The notes beneath the pieces are model-generated. The model saw only the letters and a program-made list of their open reading frames with translations. It ran no database searches and was not told where the DNA came from. The position numbers were made by a program, and so were the translations under genes. Shown piece after piece: positions 8,520 to 16,758 of a stretch of DNA of 64,000 nt. The stretch's first letter is position 1, and each line of letters begins with the position of its first letter. Origin of the DNA: JAJPKK01 sp963807015 (GTDB lineage Bacteria; Pseudomonadota; Alphaproteobacteria; Rhizobiales; Xanthobacteraceae); contig CAWEAS010000013.1 in assembly GCA_963807015.1 (NCBI GenBank), positions 186,001 to 250,000 on the forward strand, given 5' to 3'.

Positions 8520-9635
8520 TCAAACCTCTCGCGTCTCGAAATCGATCCGCGGATCGGTCCAAGTATAGGTCAGATCGGCGATGAGGTTGAGCACAAGCCC
8601 GACCAGGGAGAAGATATAGAGGGTTGCAAACACAACCGGGTAGTCGCGGTTGAGCACGCTCTCGAACCCGAGCAGGCCGAGACCGTCGAGCGAAAAGATC
8701 GTCTCGATCAGCACCGAGCCGGCGAAGAAGGCGTGGACGAAAGCGCCGGGAAAGCCGGCAATGATCAGCAGCATCGCATTGCGGAAGACGTGACCGTACA
8801 GCACCTGGCGGTCGGTGCAGCCCTTGGCGCGGGCGGTCAGCACGTACTGCTTGCGGATTTCATCGAGGAAGCAATTCTTCGTGAAGATCGTCAAAGTGGC
8901 GAACGCGCCGACGCCGAGCGAGATCAGCGGCAGCGTCAGGTGCCAGAAATAATCGAAAATCTTTCCGTACCACGGCAGCATCGCCCAGTTGTCGGAGGTG
9001 AGCCCGCGCAGCGGAAACCAGTCGAGGAACGATCCGCCGGCGAACACCACGATCAAGAGCACCGCAAACAGGAACCCCGGAATCGCGTTGCCGAGAATGA
9101 TGACGCCCGAGGTCCAGACATCAAAGTGCGTGCCGTCTTTGATGGCCTTCCGGATGCCGAGCGGAATCGAGATCAGGTAGGAGGCCAACATCATCCAGAT
9201 GCCGAGCGAGATCGACACCGGCAATTTCTCGCGGACAAGTTCAAGCACGGTGGTGTCGCGGAAATAGCTGCGGCCGAAGTCGAACCGCGCGTAGTTCCAC
9301 ATCATGATGAAGAAGCGCTCGTAGGCCGGCTTGTCGAAGCCGAACTGCTTCTCCAGGCGCTTGATGAATTCCGGATCGAGACCCTGGGCGCCGCGATATT
9401 TCGATGTGGCAGCGTCGAGCTGGCCGGCGCCCTGCACGCCGCCGCGGGCACCGAAATCGCCGCCGGCAGAGCCGGAGATGCGCGAGGTCGCCCCGGTGTC
9501 GGAGCCTGACAGCTGGGCAATGATCCGCTCGATCGGTCCGCCCGGCGCAAACTGCACGACGGCGAACGAGACGAGCATGATGCCGAACAGCGTCGGGATC
9601 ATCAGCAGGACGCGGCGGAGGATGTATGCGGACAT
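8520..9635 (-). CDS. yejB: Peptide ABC transporter permease YejB
   Basis: First inner-membrane permease of the Yej importer, DppB/OppB fold, 371 residues. The N-terminus MSAYILRRVLLMIPTLFGIM and the following VVQFAPGGPIERII are diagnostic of the DppB class. A Gly/Ala-rich insertion at about residues 45-70 precedes the periplasmic region, as in YejB. The EAA loop reads YVLTARAKGCTDRQVLYGH. It lies 31 bases after the second yejA and one base before yejE. It pairs with YejE to form the translocation channel. Confidence 0.95.
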   Translation of the reverse strand: MSAYILRRVLLMIPTLFGIMLVSFAVVQFAPGGPIERIIAQLSGSDTGATSRISGSAGGDFGARGGVQGAGQLDAATSKYRGAQGLDPEFIKRLEKQFGFDKPAYERFFIMMWNYARFDFGRSYFRDTTVLELVREKLPVSISLGIWMMLASYLISIPLGIRKAIKDGTHFDVWTSGVIILGNAIPGFLFAVLLIVVFAGGSFLDWFPLRGLTSDNWAMLPWYGKIFDYFWHLTLPLISLGVGAFATLTIFTKNCFLDEIRKQYVLTARAKGCTDRQVLYGHVFRNAMLLIIAGFPGAFVHAFFAGSVLIETIFSLDGLGLLGFESVLNRDYPVVFATLYIFSLVGLVLNLIADLTYTWTDPRIDFETREV

Positions 9636-9666
9636 GCGGCTCTATTCGATCACGATGGATGAGGGT

Positions 9667-11535
9667 TCAACCGGGCTTGTCGAGCTTTGCGGCTTTGTCA
9701 CGGTCATACCACCAGGTTTCCGGGATGCCGCGCATATAGGTCGGATGACCCTTCGGCTGGCCGAAGACGTCCCAGTAGGCGACGCGGTGGGCGGCCTTGA
9801 ACCAGTGAGGCACCCAATACTGTCCGGCGCGCAGCACCCGGTCGAGGGCGCGGGTGGCGACAACAAGCTCGGGCCGCGAGTTGGCGTCGATGATCTTTTC
9901 GATCAGGGCATCGACAGCCGGATCGGCGATCCCGGCGACATTCTGCGATCCCTTGGTGGCCGCCGCTCGCGACGAAAAATAGGTGCGAAGCGAATCGCCG
10001 GGGACGGTCGAGAAGCTCATGCGGTCGACGACCACGTCGAAATCGAAATCGTCGACCCTCGCCTTGAACTGGACCGCATCGACGAGGCGCAGCGTTGCCT
10101 CGATGCCGAGCGTCTTGAGGTTCTTGATGAACGGCATGTGATGCGGTTCGAACGTCGGCTCGTCGATCAGGAATTCGAACACGATCGGCTCGCCCTTGGC
10201 GTCGACCCGCTTGCCGCCTTTGATGGGGAAACCGGCGTCCTGGAGCATCTGCGAGGCCTTGCGCAACAACGTGCGGTCTTGGCCCGACCCGTCGGATACC
10301 GGGGGCGTGAATGGTTCCCCGAACACCTCGTCCGGCACCTTGCCGCGCCAGGGTTCGAGCAGCTTCAGCTCCTCGGGGCTCGGCAGTCCTTCGGCCATCA
10401 GGTCGGAGTTTTGAAACACCGACACCGTGCGCCGATAGGAGCCGTACATGATGTTCTTGTTGGTCCACTCGAAATCGAAGGCGTAACTCACCGCCTCGCG
10501 CAGACGCCGGTTGGCGAACTTGGCGCGCCGCGTGTTGAACATCCAGCCCTGGCCGCCCGACGGCGTATCGTCGGGAAATTCCTCGCGATGGACCCGGCCA
10601 TCCTTGATAGCCGGGAAGTCGTAGCGCGTCGCCCAGGTGCGCGAGGTGAACTCCTCGCGGAACAGATAGTTCTTCGCCGTGAAGCCTTCGAAGCCGACCT
10701 CGCGATCGCGATAATACTCGAAGCGCACCACGTCGAAATTGTTCTGGCCGACATTCACCGGCAGGTTGGTGCCCCACCAATCGGAAACGCGCTGATATTC
10801 GATGAAGCGGCCCGCATCGAAGCGGCCGACCCGATAGGCGCCCGAGCCGAGCGGAATATCGAGACCCGTCTCCTCGAACGAGCGCGTCGCGTAGTAGGCG
10901 CGCGAGAAAATCGGCAGGCCGGCCACGAACAGCGGTACGTCGCGCGCGCGCTTCGGAACAAAGCGCACCGTGAGCACCTCGTCATCATCCGCTTCTGCGC
11001 TCGCCATCTCGCGCGTCAGCTGCTGGATGATCGGATGCCCCTTCTCCTTGAGGAGGTTGAGCGAAAATGCGGCGTCGCGGGCCGTCAGCTTGGTGCCGTC
11101 GTGGAACCGCGCCTCGGGACGGATGTGGAAGCGATAGACGAGGCCGTCAGCCGATACCCGCACCTTGTCGGCGGCGAGGCCGTACATCGCGTCGGGCTCG
11201 TCCTCCGCCCGCGCCATCAGCGTCGCGAACGTCGCCTCCATGCCGAGCGCAGCGTCACCGCGCAGGATGAAGCTGTTGAGCGAATTGAAGGTCACAAAGT
11301 TCTGATTGAAGATCCGGTTCGATCCGATCTGGGAAAACACGCCGCCCTTCGGGGCATTCGGGTCAACGTAATCGAAGTGGCGGAAATCGGCGGGATATTT
11401 GAGATCACCGAACGCCGACATGCCGTGGGTTTCAGTATCGCCTTCGGCTGCCGCGGGGATGCCGGTCGCAAACGCGCCGGCCGCGCCGGCGCTCAGCACC
11501 AGCACGTCACGGCGCGTCAGGCGATAGCGATTCAC
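9667..11535 (-). CDS. yejA: Peptide ABC transporter substrate-binding protein YejA (second copy, intact)
   Basis: Periplasmic peptide-binding protein of SBP family 5, 622 residues. The start is a GTG at 11535 overlapping the stop of the upstream yejA copy (GTGA). The N-terminus has a twin-arginine-like signal (RLTRRDVLVLSAG) ending near AAAEG, so Tat export is possible. The mature part opens HGMSAFGDLKYPADFRHFDYV, followed by DPNAPKGG, the YejA signature region. The frame is complete, unlike its upstream paralogue, so this copy probably supplies binding to YejBEF. Two yejA genes in tandem are common in Hyphomicrobiales. Confidence 0.93.
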   Translation of the reverse strand: MNRYRLTRRDVLVLSAGAAGAFATGIPAAAEGDTETHGMSAFGDLKYPADFRHFDYVDPNAPKGGVFSQIGSNRIFNQNFVTFNSLNSFILRGDAALGMEATFATLMARAEDEPDAMYGLAADKVRVSADGLVYRFHIRPEARFHDGTKLTARDAAFSLNLLKEKGHPIIQQLTREMASAEADDDEVLTVRFVPKRARDVPLFVAGLPIFSRAYYATRSFEETGLDIPLGSGAYRVGRFDAGRFIEYQRVSDWWGTNLPVNVGQNNFDVVRFEYYRDREVGFEGFTAKNYLFREEFTSRTWATRYDFPAIKDGRVHREEFPDDTPSGGQGWMFNTRRAKFANRRLREAVSYAFDFEWTNKNIMYGSYRRTVSVFQNSDLMAEGLPSPEELKLLEPWRGKVPDEVFGEPFTPPVSDGSGQDRTLLRKASQMLQDAGFPIKGGKRVDAKGEPIVFEFLIDEPTFEPHHMPFIKNLKTLGIEATLRLVDAVQFKARVDDFDFDVVVDRMSFSTVPGDSLRTYFSSRAAATKGSQNVAGIADPAVDALIEKIIDANSRPELVVATRALDRVLRAGQYWVPHWFKAAHRVAYWDVFGQPKGHPTYMRGIPETWWYDRDKAAKLDKPG

Positions 11536-13407
11536 TGACGACCTCCGACCTTGGCTGCGAGCGCGGTGTCCCACCACCAGATCGTCGGAAACGCGCCGAG
11601 CCCGTATTCGGGCAGCTTGTCGGGATGGGCGAAGCGGTTCCACCGTGCGGTGCGCACGCGAGGATAGGTCCACTGCGGCACCACATACTGGTTCCACAGC
11701 AGCACGCGGTCGAGCGCGTGGGTCGCGGCGACAACCTCGTCGCGATCCTTTGCGAAGACGATGCGTTCGATCAGCTTGTCGACTGCCGGATTCTTGATGC
11801 CGATGAGGTTGCGCGAGCCCATGGTATCGGCCGACTTCGAGCCCCAGTATTCGCGCTGCTCGTTGCCGGGCGTCAGCGATTGGCGCCAGGTGCTGACCAC
11901 CATGTCGAAATCGAAGTTGCGCTCGCGGTTTATGTACTGCGCTTCGTCGACGCTGCGAACGGTGACCGTGATGCCGAGCCGCTCCAACGAGGGCTTGTAG
12001 AACAGGAATAAGCGTTCGAAATCAGGCGAAGTCGCGATGTTGAGGATTTCCACCGTCATCGGTTCGCCGGTCTTGGTGTTGACGAGCTTCTGGTCACGGA
12101 TCTCCCACCCGGCCTGGCGCAACAAGCGCGTTGCCGTACGCAAATTGTTGCGCACCGCTTCCGGATTGCCGTTCACCGGGGGCTTGTATTCGGTGGTGAA
12201 CACCTCCGGCGGCACTTCGTTGCGGACGGTTTCCAGAATTTCAAGCTCGCGCCCGGTCGGCAGGCCGGTGGAGGCGAGCTCGGTGCCCTCGAAATAACTG
12301 CCGATGCGCGAATACATTCCGAAGAACATCTGCTTGTTCATTTCTTCGAAATCGAGCGCATGGTTGAACGCGAGGCGCACCCGCGGATCGGCGAACTTCT
12401 CGCGCCGCGTATTGAGCACGAAGGCCTGCATCACCCCGGAGATGCGGATCGGAAATTCCTCGAGCACCACCCGCTTGTCCTGGACGGCGGGGAAATCGTA
12501 GGCGGTCGCCCAGTTCTTGGCGCTGTTCTCCGAGCGGTAGTCGATCCGATCCGCCTTGAAGGCTTCGAGCGACACCAGCGTGTCGCGGTAATATTCGTAG
12601 CGGATTTCGTCGAAGTTGTTGGTGCCGATGCGGACCGGAAGGTCCTTGCCCCAGTAGTTCTTGACGCGCTCGTAGACGATCGAGCGGCCCGCTTGGAATT
12701 CCTTGATCTTGTAGGGGCCGCTGCCAAGCGGCGGCTCGAGCGAGGTCGCGCCGATGTTGCGCTTGTTGCCGGACTTGTCGACGCCTTCGTACCAATGCTT
12801 CGGCAGAACGAACAGCTCGCCGACGATCATCGGCATCTCGCGATTGCCGGGCGCATCGAAGGTGAACGTCACTTCGTGATCGCCGTTCTTCTCGAGCTTC
12901 TTCACGTGCTGGTAATAGCTCGAATAGAGCGGATTGTTGGTCTTGAACGCCTCGAACGAGAAGATCACGTCGTCGGCGGTGATCGGCTCGCCGTCGTGCC
13001 ACTTCGCCTCAGGACGCAGGCGATAGGTCACGGAGGAGAAATCATCGGGATGGCTCACGCTCTCGGCGATCAGACCATAGCCAGTCGACACCTCATCGAG
13101 CGAATTCGTCATCAACGTGTCGTAGATGAGGTTCACTCCCATGGCCTGGGTGCCTTTGAGGCCGGAGACCACGAGGTTGAAATTGTCGAAGGTCCCGAAT
13201 CCGCCGAGCCGCACCGTCGCCGCCCTTCGGCGCATCGGCGCGCACGTAATCGAACTGCTTGAAGCCGGGCGGATACTTGAGATTGCCGAACAGCGACAGT
13301 CCGTGCCGCCAGGCCTCTTCGGGAGCCGGGGCCTGAGCTGTAAGCACGAACGAGGCCGCAATCAGGGCGACGGCCGCACCGACGCGGCGCAGGAATTTCG
13401 AGTTCAA
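11532..13407 (-). pseudogene. yejA: Peptide-binding protein YejA (first copy), +1 frameshift near 13220
   Basis: First gene of the yej operon. The N-terminus starts at a TTG (13407) after AGGAG, has a signal peptide (RRVGAAVALIAASFVLTAQA) and reads FGNLKYPPGFKQFDYVRADAPKGG in one frame. The remainder, from TVRLGGFGTFDNF to the stop at 11532, is in the next frame. The junction lies at about 13217-13222, where one extra G in a GGCGGCG context would explain it. The span of 1,876 bases is a multiple of three plus one. Everything downstream of the shift is intact, so it is either a very recent mutation or a sequencing error. If real, the product is truncated after about 65 residues. Confidence 0.85.
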
Positions 13408-13641
13408 CCCGGCTCTCCTTGGGTATGCGAACGGCCCCCACTTTAGCCGAGGGCCACGGACCGGTCAGGACTAAATATGTTGGCGCTCGATTGCGGCGCC
13501 ACCATGCCGCACCAGGCCACCTCTCACGAGAGGCTCGCACTGCACAAAGGTTTCGAAAATTTAATGCGCGTTTGCCGGGCCACCTCGAATGGCCGCGGCG
13601 AACCTTCCTTCCTCAGGGGAGGATGCGCATCTCCCTGCGCA

Positions 13642-14196
13642 TTATTGATTGGCAACCGGCAGCGGCTGCGGATTCTCTGACAGCGAATTGAGGTAATCGA
13701 TGACGTCGGCGCGCTGGTTGCCGCGCGGCAGGCCGGCGAACGTCATCTTGGTTCCGGCAATGTAGCCGCGCGGATTGGTCAGGAATTTGTTCAGTTCATC
13801 GATCGTCCACGTCCCGCCCTTGGCCTTCATGGCATCGGAATACATGAAGCCGGCTTCGGACGCGCGCGGCCGGCCGACGACGCCGTAGAGGTTCGGACCG
13901 ATCCCGTTGGGGCCGCCTTTGGTGAAAGTGTGACAAGCCTGGCATTGCTTCGCGACCGTCTCGCCGCGGGCGATGTCGGCGTGGGCGAGCAGCTTTTCGA
14001 TCGATTCTTCGGGTGCCGCCGCCGGGGCTGCTCCGCCGCCGGCCGGAGCGGCGGCTTTCTTGACGTCGATCTCGTAGCCGGGCTTCGCCGGCTCGGCAGG
14101 GGCGTACAGCGCTTCCGCGGCGATGTTGAGCCCGACGAGGCACAACAGGGTAAAAAGCAGCGCACCAGCGAACTTGTTGAATTCGAAGGAGTTCAT
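13642..14196 (-). CDS. Membrane-anchored cytochrome c (CycM / c552-like)
   Basis: Class I cytochrome c that shuttles electrons in the periplasm, tethered by an uncleaved N-terminal helix, like CycM of Bradyrhizobium, which feeds the aa3 oxidase. It has 184 residues. The N-terminus MNSFEFNKFAGALLFTLLC is the CycM-type anchor. An Ala/Pro-rich linker at about residues 45-65 leads to the heme site CQACH at 85-89. The axial Met is probably in GTKMTFAGL. I chose the ATG at 14196 although a GTG directly precedes it. It is transcribed away from kdsB. No maturation or oxidase genes are adjacent. Confidence 0.9.
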   Translation of the reverse strand: MNSFEFNKFAGALLFTLLCLVGLNIAAEALYAPAEPAKPGYEIDVKKAAAPAGGGAAPAAAPEESIEKLLAHADIARGETVAKQCQACHTFTKGGPNGIGPNLYGVVGRPRASEAGFMYSDAMKAKGGTWTIDELNKFLTNPRGYIAGTKMTFAGLPRGNQRADVIDYLNSLSENPQPLPVANQ

Positions 14197-14345
14197 CACT
14201 GTTCCGTCGCGTTGAAAGCTGGGGCGCGGGACCCCTCAGGTGGCGCACAGATAGCTGGTTTGCCTCGCCCCTGGCAACCCGTATAAGCGAAGCGGCACAT
14301 GAATTTAGGAATGGCTGAAAGGCGCGCCGAATCGGCACGGAATGC

Positions 14346-15071
14346 ATGGCGACAGACGTCATTATCATCATCCCGGCGCGCATGACGGCAACCCGTCTTC
14401 CCGGCAAGCCGCTTGCTGATATTGCCGGCCGGCCGATGATCGCCCATGTGCTCGACCGTGCCGCCGCCGCGGCCGTCGGCCCCGTGTTCGTGGCGACGGA
14501 TTCGCCGGAGATCGCGAGCGCCATCGAAAAAGCCGGTGGCCAGGCCGTGATGACGCGGTCCGATCATGCCTCGGGCTCCGACCGAATCTACGAGGCGCTC
14601 ACCCGTGTCGCTCCCGACGCCGGTATCGTCATCAACGTGCAGGGCGATCTGCCGACGCTTGACCCTGCCGATATCCGCGCCGCGCTCGACCCGCTCGCCG
14701 ATCCCGCTGTCGACATCGCGACCCTCGCCGCGGAAATCCGCAAGACCGAGGAGCGGACCAATCCGAACGTGGTCAAGGTGGTCGGCACGCCGGTCGGCAA
14801 AGACCGCCTGCGCGCCCTCTATTTCACCCGCGCCACCGCGCCCACGGGCGAAGGCCCGTTCTATCACCACATCGGCCTCTACGCCTATCGCCGCGCGGCG
14901 CTCGAACGCTTCGTGAGCTTGCCGCCGTCGCCCCTGGAGCGGCGCGAGAAGCTCGAGCAGCTGCGCGCGCTCGAGGCCGGCATGCGCATCGATGTGGCGA
15001 TCGTGCGTTCGGTGCCGCTCGGCGTCGACACGCCGGAGGACCTCGCGGTCGCGCGCGCGTTGTTGACTTGA
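14346..15071 (+). CDS. kdsB: 3-deoxy-manno-octulosonate cytidylyltransferase (CMP-KDO synthetase)
   Basis: Cytoplasmic enzyme that activates KDO with CTP to give CMP-KDO for lipid A core synthesis. It has 241 residues, normal for KdsB. The nucleotide-binding N-terminus reads IIIPARMTATRLPGKPLADI, followed by ATDSPEIASAIEKAGG and the catalytic INVQGDLP. The C-terminal ERREKLEQLRALEAGM and GVDTPEDL are KdsB signatures. The start is the ATG at 14346 (MATDVIIIIPARMTATRLPG). The prephenate dehydratase gene follows after 26 bases, so the two are probably co-transcribed, as in many Hyphomicrobiales. Confidence 0.96.
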   Translation: MATDVIIIIPARMTATRLPGKPLADIAGRPMIAHVLDRAAAAAVGPVFVATDSPEIASAIEKAGGQAVMTRSDHASGSDRIYEALTRVAPDAGIVINVQGDLPTLDPADIRAALDPLADPAVDIATLAAEIRKTEERTNPNVVKVVGTPVGKDRLRALYFTRATAPTGEGPFYHHIGLYAYRRAALERFVSLPPSPLERREKLEQLRALEAGMRIDVAIVRSVPLGVDTPEDLAVARALLT

Positions 15072-15097
15072 CGGCCGCACCTCCGTACGCAGCGCGG

Positions 15098-15964
15098 ATG
15101 ACCGACACCAAGCGTTTGAAGATCGTCTTTCAAGGCGAGCCCGGGGCGAACTCCGATATCGCCTGCCGGGAAGCGTATCCGCAGGCCGAGCCCGTGCCCT
15201 GCCCGACCTTCGAGGACGCGCTCAACGCCATCGCGTCCGGCGAAGCCGATCTCGGCATGATCCCGATCGAAAATTCGGTCGCCGGCCGGGTCGCCGATAT
15301 CCATCACCTGATGCCGGTCGCGGGCCTGCACATCATCGCCGAGTGGTTTCTGCCGATCCGCAACCAACTGATGGCGCTCAAGGGCGTCCGGCTTGACGAG
15401 ATCAAGTCGGTCGAGAGCCACATCATGGCGCTCGGCCAATGCCGCAACTACATCCGCAAGCTCGGCATCAAGAGCGTGGTCGCGGCCGATACTGCCGGCG
15501 CCGCGCGCGAGGTCGCGGCACGCGGCGACCGCACCGTGGCTGCGATCGCCTCAAAACTTGCCGCCGAAATCTACGGGCTCGACATTCTGGCGTCGAACAT
15601 CGAAGACGCCTCGCACTCGACCACCCGCTTCATCGTGCTGTCGCGCGAGGCGGCGCCGGCCAAACGCGGCACCGGCCGGATCATCACCACGTTTATTTTC
15701 CAGGTGCGCAATATTCCGGCGGCGCTCTACAAGGCGCTCGGCGGCTTTGCGACCAACGGCGTCAACATGACCAAGCTCGAAAGCTACATGCTCGAAGGCA
15801 CCTTCACCGCGACCCAGTTCTATTCCGACGTCGAAGGCCATCCGGACGACCCCGGCCTCAAACTGGCGCTCGACGAACTGGCGTTCTTTTCCCAGCCGGG
15901 CTCGCTCAAAATCCTCGGCGTCTATCCGGCCCATCCGTTCCGGGCCACCATGGGAGGCAAGTGA
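15098..15964 (+). CDS. pheA: Prephenate dehydratase
   Basis: Converts prephenate to phenylpyruvate in phenylalanine synthesis; cytoplasmic. It has 288 residues, with no chorismate mutase domain. The catalytic region starts IVFQGEPGANSDIACREAYP and contains the catalytic Thr-Arg-Phe (STTRFIVL). The C-terminal ACT domain has NIPAALYKALGGF and TKLESYMLEGTF, corresponding to the GALV and ESRP regulatory motifs, so feedback inhibition by phenylalanine is likely. I prefer the ATG at 15098 to an upstream in-frame TTG (15068) that overlaps the kdsB stop. Confidence 0.95.
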   Translation: MTDTKRLKIVFQGEPGANSDIACREAYPQAEPVPCPTFEDALNAIASGEADLGMIPIENSVAGRVADIHHLMPVAGLHIIAEWFLPIRNQLMALKGVRLDEIKSVESHIMALGQCRNYIRKLGIKSVVAADTAGAAREVAARGDRTVAAIASKLAAEIYGLDILASNIEDASHSTTRFIVLSREAAPAKRGTGRIITTFIFQVRNIPAALYKALGGFATNGVNMTKLESYMLEGTFTATQFYSDVEGHPDDPGLKLALDELAFFSQPGSLKILGVYPAHPFRATMGGK

Positions 15965-16004
15965 GGAAGCAAGTGAGGACGCGGGTTATAGGAGGCAAGT
16001 GACC

Positions 16005-16481
16005 ATGGGCTCGCTCACGTTGGCGCAGGCGAACCGCATCATCGAGGCGATTCTGGCGCGCGGTGCCGAACTCGGCTGCCGGCCGCTCGCCGCGATCGTG
16101 GTCGAGCCGGGCTGCAAGGTGAAGGCGTTCCAGAAGGAGGACGGCGCCTCGATGATCCGGTTCGAGATGGCGTTCGGCAAGGCCTATGCGGCGCTCGCGC
16201 TCGGCCGATCGTCGCGGCTCGTGCGCATCCGCAACGAGGAGAAGCCGGCGTTCATGCGCTACCTCATCGCCGCGAGCGGCGACCAGCTTTTTCCCGAAGG
16301 CGGCGGCCTGCCGATTCGCGATGACAACGGCGAGGTGGTCGGCGCCGTCGGCGTCACCGGCGATACCGAGGATCGCGACGAGGAGCTTGCCGTCCACGGC
16401 ATCCATGCCGCCGGCCTCAAGACCGACGACGACTGCCGCGACATGGGCCGCCGCACCAACGCCCGCCTAGCCGACAAGTAG
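16005..16481 (+). CDS. GlcG/HbpS family heme-binding-like protein
   Basis: Small protein of the GlcG/HbpS (DUF336) fold, 158 residues, with no signal peptide. Members bind heme or cobalamin or act as small accessory proteins of glycolate and diol metabolism; the role here is unknown. The family pattern runs LTLAQANRIIEAILARGAEL at the N-terminus, then the conserved GGGLPIRDDNGEVVGAVGVTG. The ATG at 16005 lies nine bases after GGAGG; a GTG at 15999 is too close to that site. The RBS lies in a short direct repeat, GGAGGCAAGTGA, copied from the 3' end of pheA (15953-15964 and 15991-16002). Confidence 0.82.
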   Translation: MGSLTLAQANRIIEAILARGAELGCRPLAAIVVEPGCKVKAFQKEDGASMIRFEMAFGKAYAALALGRSSRLVRIRNEEKPAFMRYLIAASGDQLFPEGGGLPIRDDNGEVVGAVGVTGDTEDRDEELAVHGIHAAGLKTDDDCRDMGRRTNARLADK

Positions 16482-16758
16482 CGGCTACTCTCCGCGGCCC
16501 CTTTCCCTGGAGCCGGCGCGGGCGTAAGGTTGCCTATAAAGGCATCAAAGGGAGGCTTTCGAGTCCCAATCCTTGCGGTTCGGCCGCCGCGATCTTCGCG
16601 CCGGTGCATTTTTTACGAACCTGCCGTTTCCAGTTCCTCGCGGCGCGCCCGCGCAACATCCCAACGCCAGCGTCAGGTCGGTGCCACCACCAACAGCCCA
16701 GCGGGTGCATGCATGGCGCATGCATGCGCTGCAGAGCCGCGTGAAGGAGAGAGACCCT

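Noticed and set aside
7550..8584. Plus-strand frame opposite yejE
   Set aside because: No RBS or motif; strongly basic shadow translation.
9331..11538. Plus-strand open frame of 735 codons
   Set aside because: Antisense to yejA/yejB; high-GC codon bias keeps the opposite strand open.
11532..13361. Treating the long frame as a complete 609-residue protein
   Set aside because: Its first 45 or so residues are the out-of-frame translation of the signal peptide of yejA; the real N-terminus is in another frame.
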